The translations under genes were made by a program, and so were the position numbers. A DNA stretch of 64,000 bases, from assembly GCF_018294505.1 (NCBI RefSeq), contig NC_057814.1, positions 293,376,604-293,440,603 of the forward strand, read 5' to 3'. Source of the stretch: Triticum aestivum (lineage: Eukaryota; Streptophyta; Magnoliopsida; Poales; Poaceae). The notes under the pieces were generated by a model. The model was given only the letters and a program-made list of their open reading frames with translations, made no database searches and was not told where the DNA came from. Positions 42,998 through 54,700 of this stretch are shown one piece after another. Within the stretch, counting starts at the first letter, position 1. Every line of letters begins with the position of its first letter.

Positions 42998-44235
42998 TGT
43001 TGGGGATATAACCCCGCGATATCACCCGCCAGTTTAGGGCTGGGTCATTCTTTGGCGACTTGGCAAAGGTATGGTTTGATGATGGGCTGAGATGACCACG
43101 AGTTCAAGGCCCAGGAGGTGGGTCGCCAAATGGGCCGACTCATGGCCCAGAAGTGCAAGCCGTCAGTATTTGCCGTGACGCCAAAGGACGTTTCTTACTT
43201 AGGAAACAAAACATACGAAACATACTAGAGCACGGATCGGAGTATGAGCCGGACTCTGTTGTAAGCCCACGGCCTCCACCTATGTATAAAGGGGAGCCCC
43301 TGAGGCAGAAAGACTAAGTTACAATCTCTCGAGTACTAGGTTAGTCAAGTCGCACAGTTGTAATCGAGATCATCATTACCAATAGCAATCAAGCAGGAGT
43401 AGGCTTTTACCTCAACCGTGAGGGGCCGAACCTGAGTAAACCCTTGTCTCTCGATTCCGATCAACCCTGTTCAAGCTACTACTTAGCGGCGATGGCCTCA
43501 CGACTAAGTCCTTTCACGAGGACATCTGCCGTGACAAAACCACGATAGTTGGCGCCCACCGTGGGGTTATCGCTCGGTGGTGTTGAGTTCTTCGAGGGAG
43601 CTCTCCCGGGGATCGAGGGATACACGATCGGCCACATGACCAAAAGTCGCTACGGCAAGCTCTACATCGACGACTCAGGCTGGGGCCCCGAGGCCGACTC
43701 AATCGAGTACGGGTACCGGGTCCCCTTCGATGAGATCCACGTCTTCATCGGCGAGATCGGCGAGTCAGGACCCGAGCCGGACATATGCACCGACATCGTC
43801 GAGCCGGCTCGGCGCACACAACCCACCAGGGCTTAAGCCGGCCGAAACCATGTCTTCGTTGGCTTCACCCAGGGGGTCGATCTCGCGGACAACTCAGCGT
43901 CGGGCGGCGACACCCTGGTCTACTCTGATGGCGAGTCGTCGGTTGGAGATACGGAGTCAATCCTCCCACTGTATGACGGGTGGCTCGGGGGCTGCTCTAA
44001 TGATGAACTGGCTCCGGTTGGCCCTGAGCCGCCTCGTTGGACTGTCGCCTACATGGCGGGCACTGCTCCGGCTCTTAACTCCACCGCTGCAGGCACCGTG
44101 GATGGAACCGGCATTGCGGTGACTGATCCAAACGCTTCTGGCCCGGTCAAGCCGCCGGCTCAAGTCCTTTCTGAGATGGTCGCCTCGTTAACCACGCTCC
44201 TTGAGTCACCGTTGATGGCGGAGAATCAGGCAAAA
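42998..44235 (+). mobile_element. Truncated Gypsy (Tat-like) element: LTR, primer site and gag start
   Basis: The LTR (42998-43547) starts TGTTGGGGATATAACCCC, has a TATA box (CTATGTATAAAGGGG, about 43283) and ends near CCACGATA. The primer-binding site TGGCGCCCACCGTGGGG begins at 43550. Behind it (43636-44235) the frame reads MTKSRYGKLYIDDSGWGPE and DSIEYGYRVPFDEIHVFIGE, the start of a Tat-type gag leader. One frameshift occurs near 43835. The sequence is cut at 44235 by another LTR-like block, so gag core and pol are missing. Confidence 0.65.
43550..43566 (+). other. Primer-binding site of the truncated Gypsy element
   Basis: TGGCGCCCACCGTGGGG follows the LTR end after two to three bases. 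It begins with TGG as expected for pairing to a tRNA CCA end. Confidence 0.65.
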
Positions 44236-44735
44236 TGACACGTCTCCAATGTATCTATAATTTTTTATTGTTTCATGCTATTATATTATCTATTTTGGAT
44301 GTTTTATATGCATTAATATGTTATTTTATATTATTTTTGGGACTGACTTATTAACTTAGAGCCCAGTGCCAGTTCCTGTTTTTTCCTTGTTTTGAGTTTT
44401 ACAAAAAAGGAATATCAAACGGAGTCCAAACGGAATAAAACTTTATGATGATTTTTCTTGGACCAGAAGACATCCATGGAGCTTGGAGAGGGGGCCAGAA
44501 GAGTCCCGAGGGACCCACAAGCCCTGAGGCCGCGCCCTAGGGGGGCGCGCCTCCCTAGCTTGTGGGCTCCCAGGAGTCCTCCAACCCTAATTCTTGCGCT
44601 ATAAATTCCCAAATATTCCCAAACCAACAGAAGCGTCTACCAAAATACTTTTTCGCCGCTGCAAGCCTCAGTTCCCCGTGAGATCCCATCCTGGGGCCTT
44701 TTCCGACACCCTAGGTGAGGCGCACTCGGAGCCAC
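44236..44735 (+). repeat. Fragment of another Gypsy-type LTR
   Basis: Starts TGACACGTCTCCAATGTATC, a start common among Triticeae Gypsy LTRs. It is AT-rich at first, then holds GGAGTCCAAACGG and a TATA-like GCGCTATAAATTCC (about 44597). It is interrupted before its 3' end. The family name is not assigned. Confidence 0.5.
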
Positions 44736-44877
44736 CGATCTGAGATGGACTGAAATCCAAAACCTTCTTTATGCATTTCGATTGGACCAATCCACTCAAA
44801 CTCGGTCAAACCGAAATCACTGAGATTGATCTAGGTTTCCATATTGGTGTCACCGAGTTGAACGTTTCGGAGTCACC
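44736..44877. repeat. Short fragment with TCGGT/ACCGA words
   Basis: Contains AACTCGGTCAAACCGAAAT and TGTCACCGAGTTGAACG, like the palindromic repeats of the adjoining Copia element, but lies outside its LTR. It is probably part of a related, older copy. Confidence 0.4.
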
Positions 44878-46530
44878 GTAGGATCGAAAGTATGTCTAGA
44901 GGGGGTGATTAGACTACTTGACCAAATAAAAATCTAGCCTTTTCCCAATTTTAAGTCTTGGCAGATTTTAGCAACCTATCACAAGTCAAGCAATCAACCT
45001 ACACATGCAAATCTAAGAGTATAGCAGCAGAATGTAAATCATTGCATGTGAAGGTAAAGGGAAGGAGTTTGGAGGGAGCAAACGCAATGTAGACACGGAG
45101 ATTTTTGGCGTGGTTCCGATAGGTGGTGCTATCGTACATCCACATTGATGGAGACTTCAACCCACGAAGGGTAACGACTGCGCGAGTCCACGGAGGGCTC
45201 CACCCACGAAGGGTCCACGAAGAGGCAACCTTGTCTATCCCACCATGGCCATCGCCCACGAAGGACTTGCCTCACTTGGGTAGATCTTCACGAAGTAGGC
45301 GATCTACTTGCCCTTACAAACTCCTTGGTTCAACTCCACAATCTTGACGGAGGCTCCCAAGTGACACCTAACCAATCTAGGAGACACCACTCTCCAAAAG
45401 GTAATAGATGGTTGTTGATGATGAACTCCTTGATCTTGTGCTTCAAATGATAGTCTCCCCAACACTCAGCTCTCTCTCACAGATTTGGATTTGGTGGAAA
45501 GATGATTTGAGTGGAAAGCAACTTGAGGAAGGCTAGAGATCAAGATTCTTGTGGTTGGATTGGAATATCTTGGTCTCAACACATGAGTAGGTGGTTCTCT
45601 CTCCAAAAATGAATGCTGGAAGTGTAGGCACATTCTGATAGCTCTCTCCGCGAATGGAGGAAGGGTGGAGGGGTATATATAGCCTCCACACAAAATCTAG
45701 CCGTTACACACAATTTACCAAACTCGGTGGGACCGAATACTCAAACTCGGTCGGCCGATTTAGTTCAAAATGTGAACGTTAGGATTTTCGGTGGGACCGA
45801 CATGTCAACTCGGTGGGACCGATTTCATTAGGGTTAGGGCATAACGTAATCTCGGTGAGACCGATCACATGAACTCGGTGAGACCGATTTCTGTAATAGG
45901 CAAACAGAGAGTTGGTCAGGCAAACTCGGTGGGACCAATCGCTCATTTCGGTGAGACCGAAACGTTACGAAAAGGAAAAAGAGAGTTTGCATTGCGAACT
46001 CGGTGGGACCGACCGCTCATCTCGGTTAGACCGAAATGTTACGAAGGGAAATAGAGAGTTTGCAATCCCATCTCGGTGAGACCGAGATCCCTATCGGTGA
46101 GACCGAACTGGTTAGGTTTTTTGGCTATGGCTATGTCTAATGAACTCGGTGGCGCCGGCTAGATCAAATCGGTGGACCGAGTTTGACTTTTGGTTTGGGA
46201 CATATGTGGATATGAGAAAGTGGTTGAGGGCTTTTGGAGCATATCACTAAGCATTTCGAGCAAGCAAGCCATTAAGCAACACCTCATCCCCTTTTAATAG
46301 TATTGGCTTTTCCTATGGACTCAATGTTATCTTGGATCACTAAAATGAAAATGTAGAGTCTTGAGCTTGAGCCAATATGTGTCCTTAGCATTTTGAGGGG
46401 TCCACATCTCTAGTCTATGCCATGCCAATCATTGAACTTTCTGAAATGATCATCTTGAAAGAGTATTAGTTCAATGAGCTATATGTTGTTAAGAATTACC
46501 AAAAGCACCCAGGGATTAGTTGCACTTTCA
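44878..46530 (-). repeat. 3' LTR of the SIRE/Maximus-like Copia element
   Basis: On the minus strand it starts TGAAAGTGCAACTAATCCC directly after a purine tract and ends near CTTTCGATCCTAC, about 1.65 kb. It contains about 14 copies of a TCGGT-N3-ACCGA type palindrome (45720-46185). The final CA seems mutated or removed at the junction with 44877. Confidence 0.65.
45720..46185. repeat. Array of TCGGT-N3-ACCGA palindromes in the LTR
   Basis: About 14 copies such as AACTCGGTGGGACCGA and ATCTCGGTGAGACCGA are spaced irregularly, often in pairs 20-25 bp apart. Half-sites are inverted repeats of TCGGT. Spacers are not conserved. Confidence 0.85.
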
Positions 46531-47058
46531 ATCTCCCCCTTTTTGGTAATTGATGACAACATATAGATCAAAGCTTCGACAAATGATAATAAGAATGAAA
46601 TATATCGTCGCTTTGAGAAGTATGTGATAAGCAAGAGCTCCCCCTAAATTTGTGCATTATTTAAAATTTGCTTTTGAATGCAAATGCACAATCGGTTAGG
46701 ATCATGGGTTACTCTTCCATGTCACATACATCTTGGTGGAGCGCTCAAAATGATAGAATAAGAAAATATGCACTCATCACCAAGGCAAAGTGAATGATCA
46801 TACATGAGAGATAAATAATATCATCATCCAAGCACAAGCATTAAAGTATGATATGATCAAACACATGATCATACAAGTATCTCACACACACATAAAGTAT
46901 CATCCAGGCAAGCAAACAAATAAGTATCAAACAAGTAGCAAAAGAGGTAGCAAAAAGAAGCAAATCTCTCTCTCTCGAAGCCTATGATCTATACACTTTC
47001 TCCCCCTTTGGCAACAAGTTACCAAAAAGCTTGAAAATGCATAGTGCTATGCGGCTCT
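46531..47058 (-). other. 3' non-coding part of the Copia element with polypurine tract
   Basis: On the minus strand CAAAAAGGGGGAGAT (46545-46531) abuts the LTR start and is the likely polypurine tract. A second AAAGGGGGAGAAAG stretch (near 47000) follows the end of the auxiliary ORF. No ORF is present. Confidence 0.6.
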
Positions 47059-49127
47059 CTAGGCTTGATCTTCGGGAGATGGCGTGGAGAGGACTCCTAG
47101 GACGAATGCATCTGTTGAGGTTGTTGGAGCTGGTGGAGTTGCAACCGGAGGAACAACTGAAGTTGTGGCTGCAGGTGCAGAAGTTGTAGCTCTTGTGTCT
47201 GTCATAGGCACTGCTGCAGATCTCTGTGCCCTGGGCACTCTCTGAAAAGCTTCAGTGGTAGCTTTCCCTTTCCTCTCTTCAGCTTCTTTCTGGAGCTACT
47301 CAACAGTTGTTTGCATTTCTGTCACCTTCAAGTCAAGATCATAAATTTTTGTTTCAATGATCCTCTCAAGACTCTCTTGATTCTGAGTCGGGGTGGCCAA
47401 TCCTTTCTCAGTCCTCAAAGTGGCTTGAATAAGATATCCAAGTTGATCTTGTTTTGACTTGAGAAAAACTTGTGAAGCCTCTTCAGCACTTGGCATCTTG
47501 GCTGCCTTCTCAGCTTTTGCTTTCTCCCTCTTCTCTTGAGCCTCTACTGATGTAGGATCTTCAGCATCCATGACAACTGAGTTGCCCTCAAAGTCAGGCC
47601 TCAAGGGGAGGTGTTCTTTATCCAACAAGTATGTGCCTGTGCCCATCTTGGAGTTGATGAGTATCTGGATGTGTGGAGCATACCCACATGATCTCTTCTG
47701 GTTTGCAGTTGTCCTCTTCATTGTCTCAACAATCAAACTCATCACCTTGAATTTCTGGGGCACATCAAACAACTGAAGCAAATTGATGGAGTGGCCTCTG
47801 ATCATCCTGTGATCTCCTGATTTGGGCAACAAGGTGTGCCTCAAGATGGTGTTAATAGTGGCCAGTCCAGACAACAAATAATATATAGAGCCGAGCTTGT
47901 GTGTCTCCAAGGCCTTGCCAGGTATCTCCTTGTACATGTTGGCCACTGAGTTGTGATCTTTCTTTCTCTTGGCATAGACATCTATGTCATCCTCAAGCTC
48001 TGCAGGGGCATTGATCAGCTTGGCCCACTCAGCAACTGTTGATTGGTACCTTGTACCTTCAGACATCCATACAATCCTTCCATCTGGATAGAAACGAGTT
48101 GTAGAATAGAATTGCATAATGAGCTCATCATTCCACTTGCTCAGTTTCTGACCCACAAAAGTGTCTACTCCATTGAGTCTGAAACTTTCATGCACTCCTG
48201 GGAAATGGTCTTCATTGTTGTCGATGTATTTCCAGTCTACCCACTTCATGTGACACACTATGGGCTTCTCATCCAAAAGAATTGTCTCATAGAAGTCCTG
48301 CTACTCCTTGGTGTGAAATCTATAGTCCACGGCAGTCCTCTCCTTACAGCATAAGGGTCTGATTGTCTCCACGATCTGAGACCTGCATCCTTTCTGATTT
48401 TCATGTTTTCTGCCACTGGATGATTGTCATCATGATCAGGGATCTTTGGCTTTAACTTTCTGAGCACTTGGGCTTCATCGTCTTCTTCTTCTATTTCAGG
48501 CACTGGGCCTTGTTCTTCTCAGCAGCTGGTATATTTCTTGTACTTCTCTATGGTGCAGTTTTGGTGGCTGGAGCAGTAGCTTTGGGGGCAGTCTTGGGCT
48601 TTGAAGGAGCAGCCCCAGACTTGATGGCATCCCCATCAGCTTTTGTGCTTTAGGTGCTGGTGCAGCATCCTCTTCTTCCTCTTCTTCCTCATTAGATGAG
48701 TGCTTCCCAAATTTTTCCATGGGATCTACTTTATTGCACCATCTCCCTCTCTTTCTTTCCTTCTTTTTCTTTCCCTCACCAGCAGCCTCTCCAACAGTTG
48801 TTTGGAGGTTTCAAGAGTGGAGGCTCTGGCCTTTGACATGGGCACTCTCTTTGCAGGAGCCTTCTTGTTTAGACCAGGCTTTGTTAAAGCAGTTGTGCCA
48901 AATTCCTTCTTGACAACCTTCTTCTTGGAGCTCACCTCCTCCTTAGCAGCAACATAGTCTTCATCCTCTGAATCAGAATTTCTCTTTCTCCTCTGCCTAG
49001 TAGCAGCCTTAGGCAGGTTGCTAGGAGTACTTCTGCTGCCTTCATCATAACTGCCAGAGGGACTAGTGCCCTCACTCAGATTTACCTGCTCCTCAGACTT
49101 GTTCTGGCTATCACTTTGATCTGACAT
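47059..49127 (-). pseudogene. Auxiliary (env-position) ORF of the Copia element
   Basis: Starts at ATG 49127 (MSDQSDSQNKSEEQ) with a charged, Ser/Lys/Glu-rich N-terminus. It passes through frameshifts around 48730-48480 and enters a long frame at 48276-47296. That frame has an NDELIMQFYSTTRFYPDGR block and a LGSIYYLLSGLATINTILRH block, resembling the 'putative plant transposon protein' domain found in retroelement auxiliary ORFs. An in-frame TAG at 47295 interrupts it, and a Thr/Ala/Pro-rich tail ends at 47059. Copia elements of the SIRE lineage carry an extra ORF in this position, sometimes called env-like. I see no convincing signal peptide, so the role is unknown. Confidence 0.55.
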
Positions 49128-49257
49128 GTTTGACACTGCAAACTGAAAGCTGGCCCTGTGAATAGTTATAGATGAGATAGAGTGGATGAGCATCACAAAG
49201 TGCAGAGATTTTGCAAAACAATTGAGTCAAAAACTTAGTTTAGTTGTCCATAAAAAG

Positions 49258-50010
49258 CATTTCGGAGCTACCGATTTGTTAAACTCGGTGACACTGAAGC
49301 AACTTTGGAGTCTAAACTAGTGAAATTGGTCAGACCGAGACACAGTTCGGTGACTCCAAGATTGCTAGGGTTTCACTGAGAGTTGAACTCGGTCACACCG
49401 ATTTGCAAGTTTCGGTCAGACCAAAAGTTACAAGTGCAATGGCCTAAGCCAAATCGGTGAGACCGATTTCCACAACTCGGTAGGTCCGAGATGAGTTCGG
49501 CGGAAACCTAACCCTAAATTTTTTAAATCAAAACTAATCTAAAGGAAGTTTTTGCTGGATAGGATGATCCCATACATGGTAAGAATCATGGCATTGACTT
49601 TGTGCTAAGAATCGGAGGTAAAGATTGCACAAAGGATCAAACTCATACCCTAACTTGGCGATGATCTCGCTACGGCGGCAACGGTGGTGAAGATTTCCGT
49701 TGACGGCGGCGGAGACCAGCGGCGGGAGGTCGCTGGCGACAAGAAGATGATCCGGAGACCCGAGTCGGCAGAGCAGGACACGGGCGGGCGAAAAGGTTTC
49801 GGAGAAATTTCCAAAATTTGACCCATCGGTATATATCTCCTGACCTTGTCGGTGTGACCGAGTGGAACAACTCGGTGGCACCGAGATGCAGAATCGCAAG
49901 CGGTTACTGCAACTCAGTGTGACCGAACAGTTTTAATCGGTTGCACCGAGATTGAAAACCTAGATCAAGTCAGTGAACTCGGTATGACCGAAAAGGATGA
50001 ATCGGTCAGA
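49258..50010. repeat. Second set of TCGGT-N3-ACCGA palindromes upstream of the auxiliary ORF
   Basis: About 13 copies or near-copies (for example AACTCGGTCACACCGA, AAATCGGTGAGACCGA, AACTCGGTATGACCGA) are arranged in two clusters, 49258-49505 and 49845-50010. A GC-rich stretch (49660-49790) lies between them. Confidence 0.8.
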
Positions 50011-50040
50011 CCGAAATGCACAGAGAGGTTTTGGAAGTTT

Positions 50041-50849
50041 AAGTCTATGGCGAATATGACTTGATCAAACTTTGTGATGTAGCATGAATAGAGTTTGAGA
50101 CGAGAAAAGCATAGATAGCTAGAGCAAGTTCTTAGGCATTCTTGTCCATCCATTTGGCAAAATAAGAAGAGCCAAACAATCAAAGCAACAAATGGATGTC
50201 CTCGAATGACAAAAATATGCAATCAACATGCTCACACAATAAAATGGCAAATGAAATATCTGGCAAAGCATGCACAAACACTCTAGCATCTATCAAGCAA
50301 TTGGCGATGACTAGGTCATCTATATATGAGTATGTTGACTTAGGAGTCAAATGAAAACATTTGATCATAGGCCATACTCATCGTTTAAGCGGAAGTGGGG
50401 TTACCACTTTTACATACAACATTGTTGTGTTCACACCATTAGAGTTTCTTTAGCTCAATTCTTAGAGTAAAGCTCCCCCTAGATGTGATATCCCCCCTAA
50501 GAGGGATGAACTAACCTTGGGTTTTGTCGATGATGACTTCATGTAGATGTTGAAGATGTGGATGCTTAATGTTGATGTAGATCATTTGGAGCAATCCATC
50601 GGAGTGAGTTGCACCTTCAGTACCTATACGGGTTAGTCCCACAAGGAACAAATAAGGATATCCATAGACATAGAGTGAAGTTCACACAAGATGATGTCTA
50701 TGAAAGCATTAGGTTACCTTGTCCCTTGTCTTACCAACAAGAGGGTTTGTGACTCCTTGAACTAGTGCAAGATGTGGAAGTTGTTTGCACTTGTTCTCGC
50801 CAAAATGATATGAGTGAAGTATGTTGGCGGAGTCACCCTCAAGAACTCC
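50041..50849 (-). other. Non-coding stretch of the Copia element where pol is expected
   Basis: No integrase, RT or RNase H motif in any frame. It carries TTAGGGGGGATATCACATCT and TCTAGGGGGAGCTTTACT, internal purine runs on the minus strand. Confidence 0.55.
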
Positions 50850-51735
50850 CTAGTTCTTCTTCTCCGGGATCCACATCAACTTGATGGGAATCCTTGGAGT
50901 TGTAGTCATACTTGATGAAGTAGAACTTGATGTAGTCTTGGGAACCCACTTGACCAAGGCCTTGGGAGCTTCTTCAAATGCATCAATCTCCTCTTGAAGC
51001 TTGTCCTTGCCTTTTTGCTTGTGGTCTTGTGGTGGAAGATCATCTTGAGCTCGTGTTCCCTTGAAAGAAGTAGGATCATACTTCTCTTGTTGAGGAACAA
51101 ACTTCATCTTGGGGTATTGATCTTCTTCCGACTCAACTCCATTGGCATTGAACTTTCGTTCAAAACCAACACCTTGATTCTTCTGGTGCCTTCCTTGCTT
51201 GCATATAATTTCCTCAAATTGCTTACTTCTGGCAAGGCTCTTGTAAACACATTTCTCTATAATTCCCTTCAATAAGCTATTTTCTTGCTCAAGTGTAACT
51301 TGGCTAAGAGAATCATTAGTGGAATCTAGAATAACTAGAAGCAACAACATTGGATTTAGCATGATCATTGTTACTGCTAGAGGAAGAATCTTTCTTACTA
51401 TTGTTGCTAGATTTTACTTGTGGTATGTAAGTAGACAAGAGTAAACGCTTGGCGATGTAAGAAGAACTTTTCTTGCGAAGATCATCATTGATTGCTTTTA
51501 AGAACCCATGCTTTTGCTCAAGGTTGAGTTTTCCAAAGCGTAGCTTCTCATGAGTCTTTAAAAGCTCTCGATGATCTTCCAAGGTAGTTTAATGAGCCAA
51601 CTTGAGAGTGTTTAGTTCTTTAGTTAGACGCTCAATCTCCTTATTATCATCGTCATTCACTTTATCTTGATTAGCATGATTAATAGCAAGTTCATCATAA
51701 TCTTCATCACTAGAGTTGTCAACAAGTAAATCATC
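50850..51735 (-). pseudogene. Gag/linker remnant of the SIRE/Maximus-like Copia element (left part)
   Basis: Frames 51582-51316 and 51368-50850 carry charged coiled-coil-like sequence (EDHRELLKTHEKLRF, then SSSYIAKRLLLSTYIPQVKS), TLEQENSLLKGIIEKCVYKS and a Lys/Glu/Ser-rich end (QDHKQKGKDKLQEEIDAFEE). This matches the long linker after gag seen in Triticeae Maximus-type elements. A frameshift lies near 51340 and stops are present. To the right the frame continues beyond the solo LTR. Confidence 0.55.
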
Positions 51736-51740
51736 ATCAC
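51736..51740. other. Target-site duplication ATCAC (left)
   Basis: ATCAC here and at 55653-55657 flank the solo LTR exactly. Confidence 0.85.
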
Positions 51741-54700
51741 TGTGACGCCCCGAGACCGACGCTCCAGAAGTCTGCTATTTTGTTGTCGCCGTGTGTTTTA
51801 TTTTTGTTTGTTGCATTCATCATGACATCATATGCATTGCATCCGCATGTTTTCATAAAACTCATAGTCGTTCGTAGCTGTCGCTTCTCCTGGTCTCCGT
51901 GGCATGTGGTCAGACCATTTGTCTTCCTTGACCATTCTCAGTCCAACCACACACTTGACCTCGTTCGCCTAACCCCTGTTTGCACAGTGCATCGACCCCT
52001 CGCCCGTGTCCGAAACTTCCCCGGACCCGAACCGGCTGTCGTTACCAATGGGTTCGATTCATCTCGAAACATCCCAAAAACATCTCCGTTTTCTTTGTTT
52101 GGACGCCCATAGCCTATCTTTCTCGACCGCCCAATTTTGATCTAAGGGTCCATGTCTACCCTAATTCATCTCCCATCACTATATATACGAAGCTAGTCAA
52201 AATCTGAGCAAACCCTAAAAATTAGGACCCTTGTCCCATCCCGCCGCCACTCCACCAAATCCTCTCGGGATCCCCTCCCTCGATCCCGCAGCCTCCTCCC
52301 ACCTCTCTTCGGATCCAGATCCAGCCAACCACCATAGCCACTTCCCACTCGATCTGGATCACCGGATCTCAGATACGATGCCCAGAGAGCCTCTGCAGCC
52401 CCAGCGCCTCCCAGCTCCCGCACGAGCCCGAGAGCCTCCTCCCGCTCGACCGCGTCGGCGAGCGCCACCACCGGAGCTGCTCCGTCCGCCGCCTGAACCT
52501 GCCAAGACGAGCACCGGCAGGGCCGCCCTCTCCTTCCATGTCTCTCCTTTCTTCTTCCCTTCTCCCTCCCGTCTCATCTCCCTGCCTCTTCTCCACAGGA
52601 ACCGGAGCGCCGCCTGACTCCCTCGATCTGCGATGGGAAACTCCTCAAGCCGCCACCATTTCTTCCAGGAGCCCGCGGCCTTCTCTGCTTCCCCTCCTCA
52701 TGCCTCGCTGGCAGCAAGCTCCGCCTCGCTGGAGTTCCCGCGCCAAGCCGCCTCGGCTTCCGCAACCCCGTTGAGGCGTGCCTCCACACCGACGACCAAG
52801 ACCCTCCCCGTCGTGCAGCCCTTCACCGGAGTCCCAGCCGCACCAGGACGCCGCTGTGTCCCCTGCTTCTCGTCGCGCCGGCCTCTGCTTCCTCTTCGTC
52901 GAGCAGGGACTCGCTCGTTCCAGCGCGCCTCCGCCCGCGCCAAGTCCGTCTTCATGACCAGCCGCCGTCACCAAGACCTCGCCTGCCGTCGCCTTCGCTT
53001 GCCTCACCGTCACCAAGTCCCTGCTGCCAGCGCCCTGCTTCCTCTGCTACGTCCAGGACGAGCGCTCGCCCGCGTGCGTTGACCGTGTCCTGCTGCATCG
53101 ACCGTGACCCCCAAGCCGACCTCTTCACCCGCTCGCCCGCCAGGCCGACCTGCCTTGGCCTCTCCATCAATCTGGGCTTGGCCCATGGTGAGCGCCCCAG
53201 CGCCCAGCAGTTACGGCCCGTTCATGTTTTTTTTCTGTTGCTGCGAATTTAGCTAATTTCCAGAGAGTGCCAGTTTTGCAGAAAAACCCTCTTTGTTCAT
53301 GCATCAATAATTCACAAACCATGCATCAGAATTAAATAAACTATATATGTAAGATGCTCAGTTTTTCATGTACTTTCATAATATGCTGCTTTCATCTATG
53401 TTAAAACTGTTTAAACTTGCTGTTTGCATAAATTTGTATAAATGACATGTTAAAATGATTTATTTCATAACTAATTAACCGTAGCTCCATTTTAAATAAA
53501 CTTTATATGTAAATGGGGTGGAAAAATGCATAGTTTAACATGGCAACATTACTTTGAATGTTTAACTACTCTAAAATATGGTTTAGGGCAGAACAGTACC
53601 ATTTCTAAAATATGCACATGAGGATTTTCTGGAATAGTTGTTTGTTGTTTCCGGCCTCATTTAAACTTGCCTAGATAGCTAGTTTTATTATGCTTCACCC
53701 CTTGCCATGTTTGACAACATTTAATATTGTTGGGTACATAAACGGGGGAGAACTAAATAATTAAATGTGGTGTTTCGTCAATATGCAACTTGTTGCGTAT
53801 TGAGCTCCACTTAACTTGTAGTATTGTTTGTTGCACTTTGCCATGCTTTTATACCGGACATGCATCATACTTGATTGTGCATCATGCCATGTTTATGTGA
53901 TGGTTGTTTACCATGATGTTTGCTTCTTTCCTGTTGCGCTTCTCCTTGATAGTTCCGGTTACGTTGCGATTGTGAGGATCCGTCGACTACGTCCGTTTGT
54001 CTTCTTCATGGACTCGTTCTTCTTCCTTGCGGGATTGCAGGCAAGATGACCATTACCCTCGATATCACTTATGTCTTTGCTTGCTAGTTGTTCGCTCTAT
54101 CGCTATGTTGTGCTACCTACCACTTGTCACATCATGCCTCCCATATTGCCATGTCAAGCCTCTAACCCACCTTCCTAGCAAACTGTTGTTTGGCTATGTT
54201 ACCGCTTTGCTCAGCCCCTCTTATAGCGTTGGTAGTTGCAGGTGAAGTTGAAGATTGCTCCATGTTGGAACATGAAGATGTTGGGATATCACAATATCTC
54301 TTATTTAATTAATGCATCTATATACTTGGTAAAGGGTGGAAGGCTCGGCCATATGCCTGGTGTTTTGTTCCACTCTTGCCGCCCTGGTTTCCGTCATACC
54401 GGTGTTATGTTCCTTGATTTTGCGTTCCTTACGCGGTTGGGGTTATGGGACCCCCTTGACAGTTCGCTTTGAATAAAACTCCTCCAGCAAGGCCCAACCT
54501 TGGTTTTAACATTTGCCACCTAAGCCTTTTTCCCTTGGGTTCTGCAGACTCAAGGGTCATCTTTATTTTAACCCCCCCGGGCCAGTGCTCCTCTGAGTGT
54601 TGGTCCAAACTAGAGCCATTTGCAGCGCCACCTCGGGGACACTTGAGGTCTGGTTTTAGTTGTACGGATTGCTCATCTGGTGTGCCCTGAGAACGAGATA

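Noticed and set aside
42229..43037. GC-rich frames upstream of the translocator
   Set aside because: Overlapping frames on both strands with Arg/Ala/Cys bias and no recognised domain.
45720..46185. Regularly repeated short palindromes that could suggest a CRISPR-like array
   Set aside because: Repeat lengths and spacers are irregular, repeats are diverged, no cas-like genes exist, and the context is a plant retrotransposon LTR.
52231..53170. Several Pro/Ser/Arg-rich frames on both strands
   Set aside because: They lie in the GC-rich leader of the 3.9-kb solo LTR, overlap one another on both strands and are compositionally biased.
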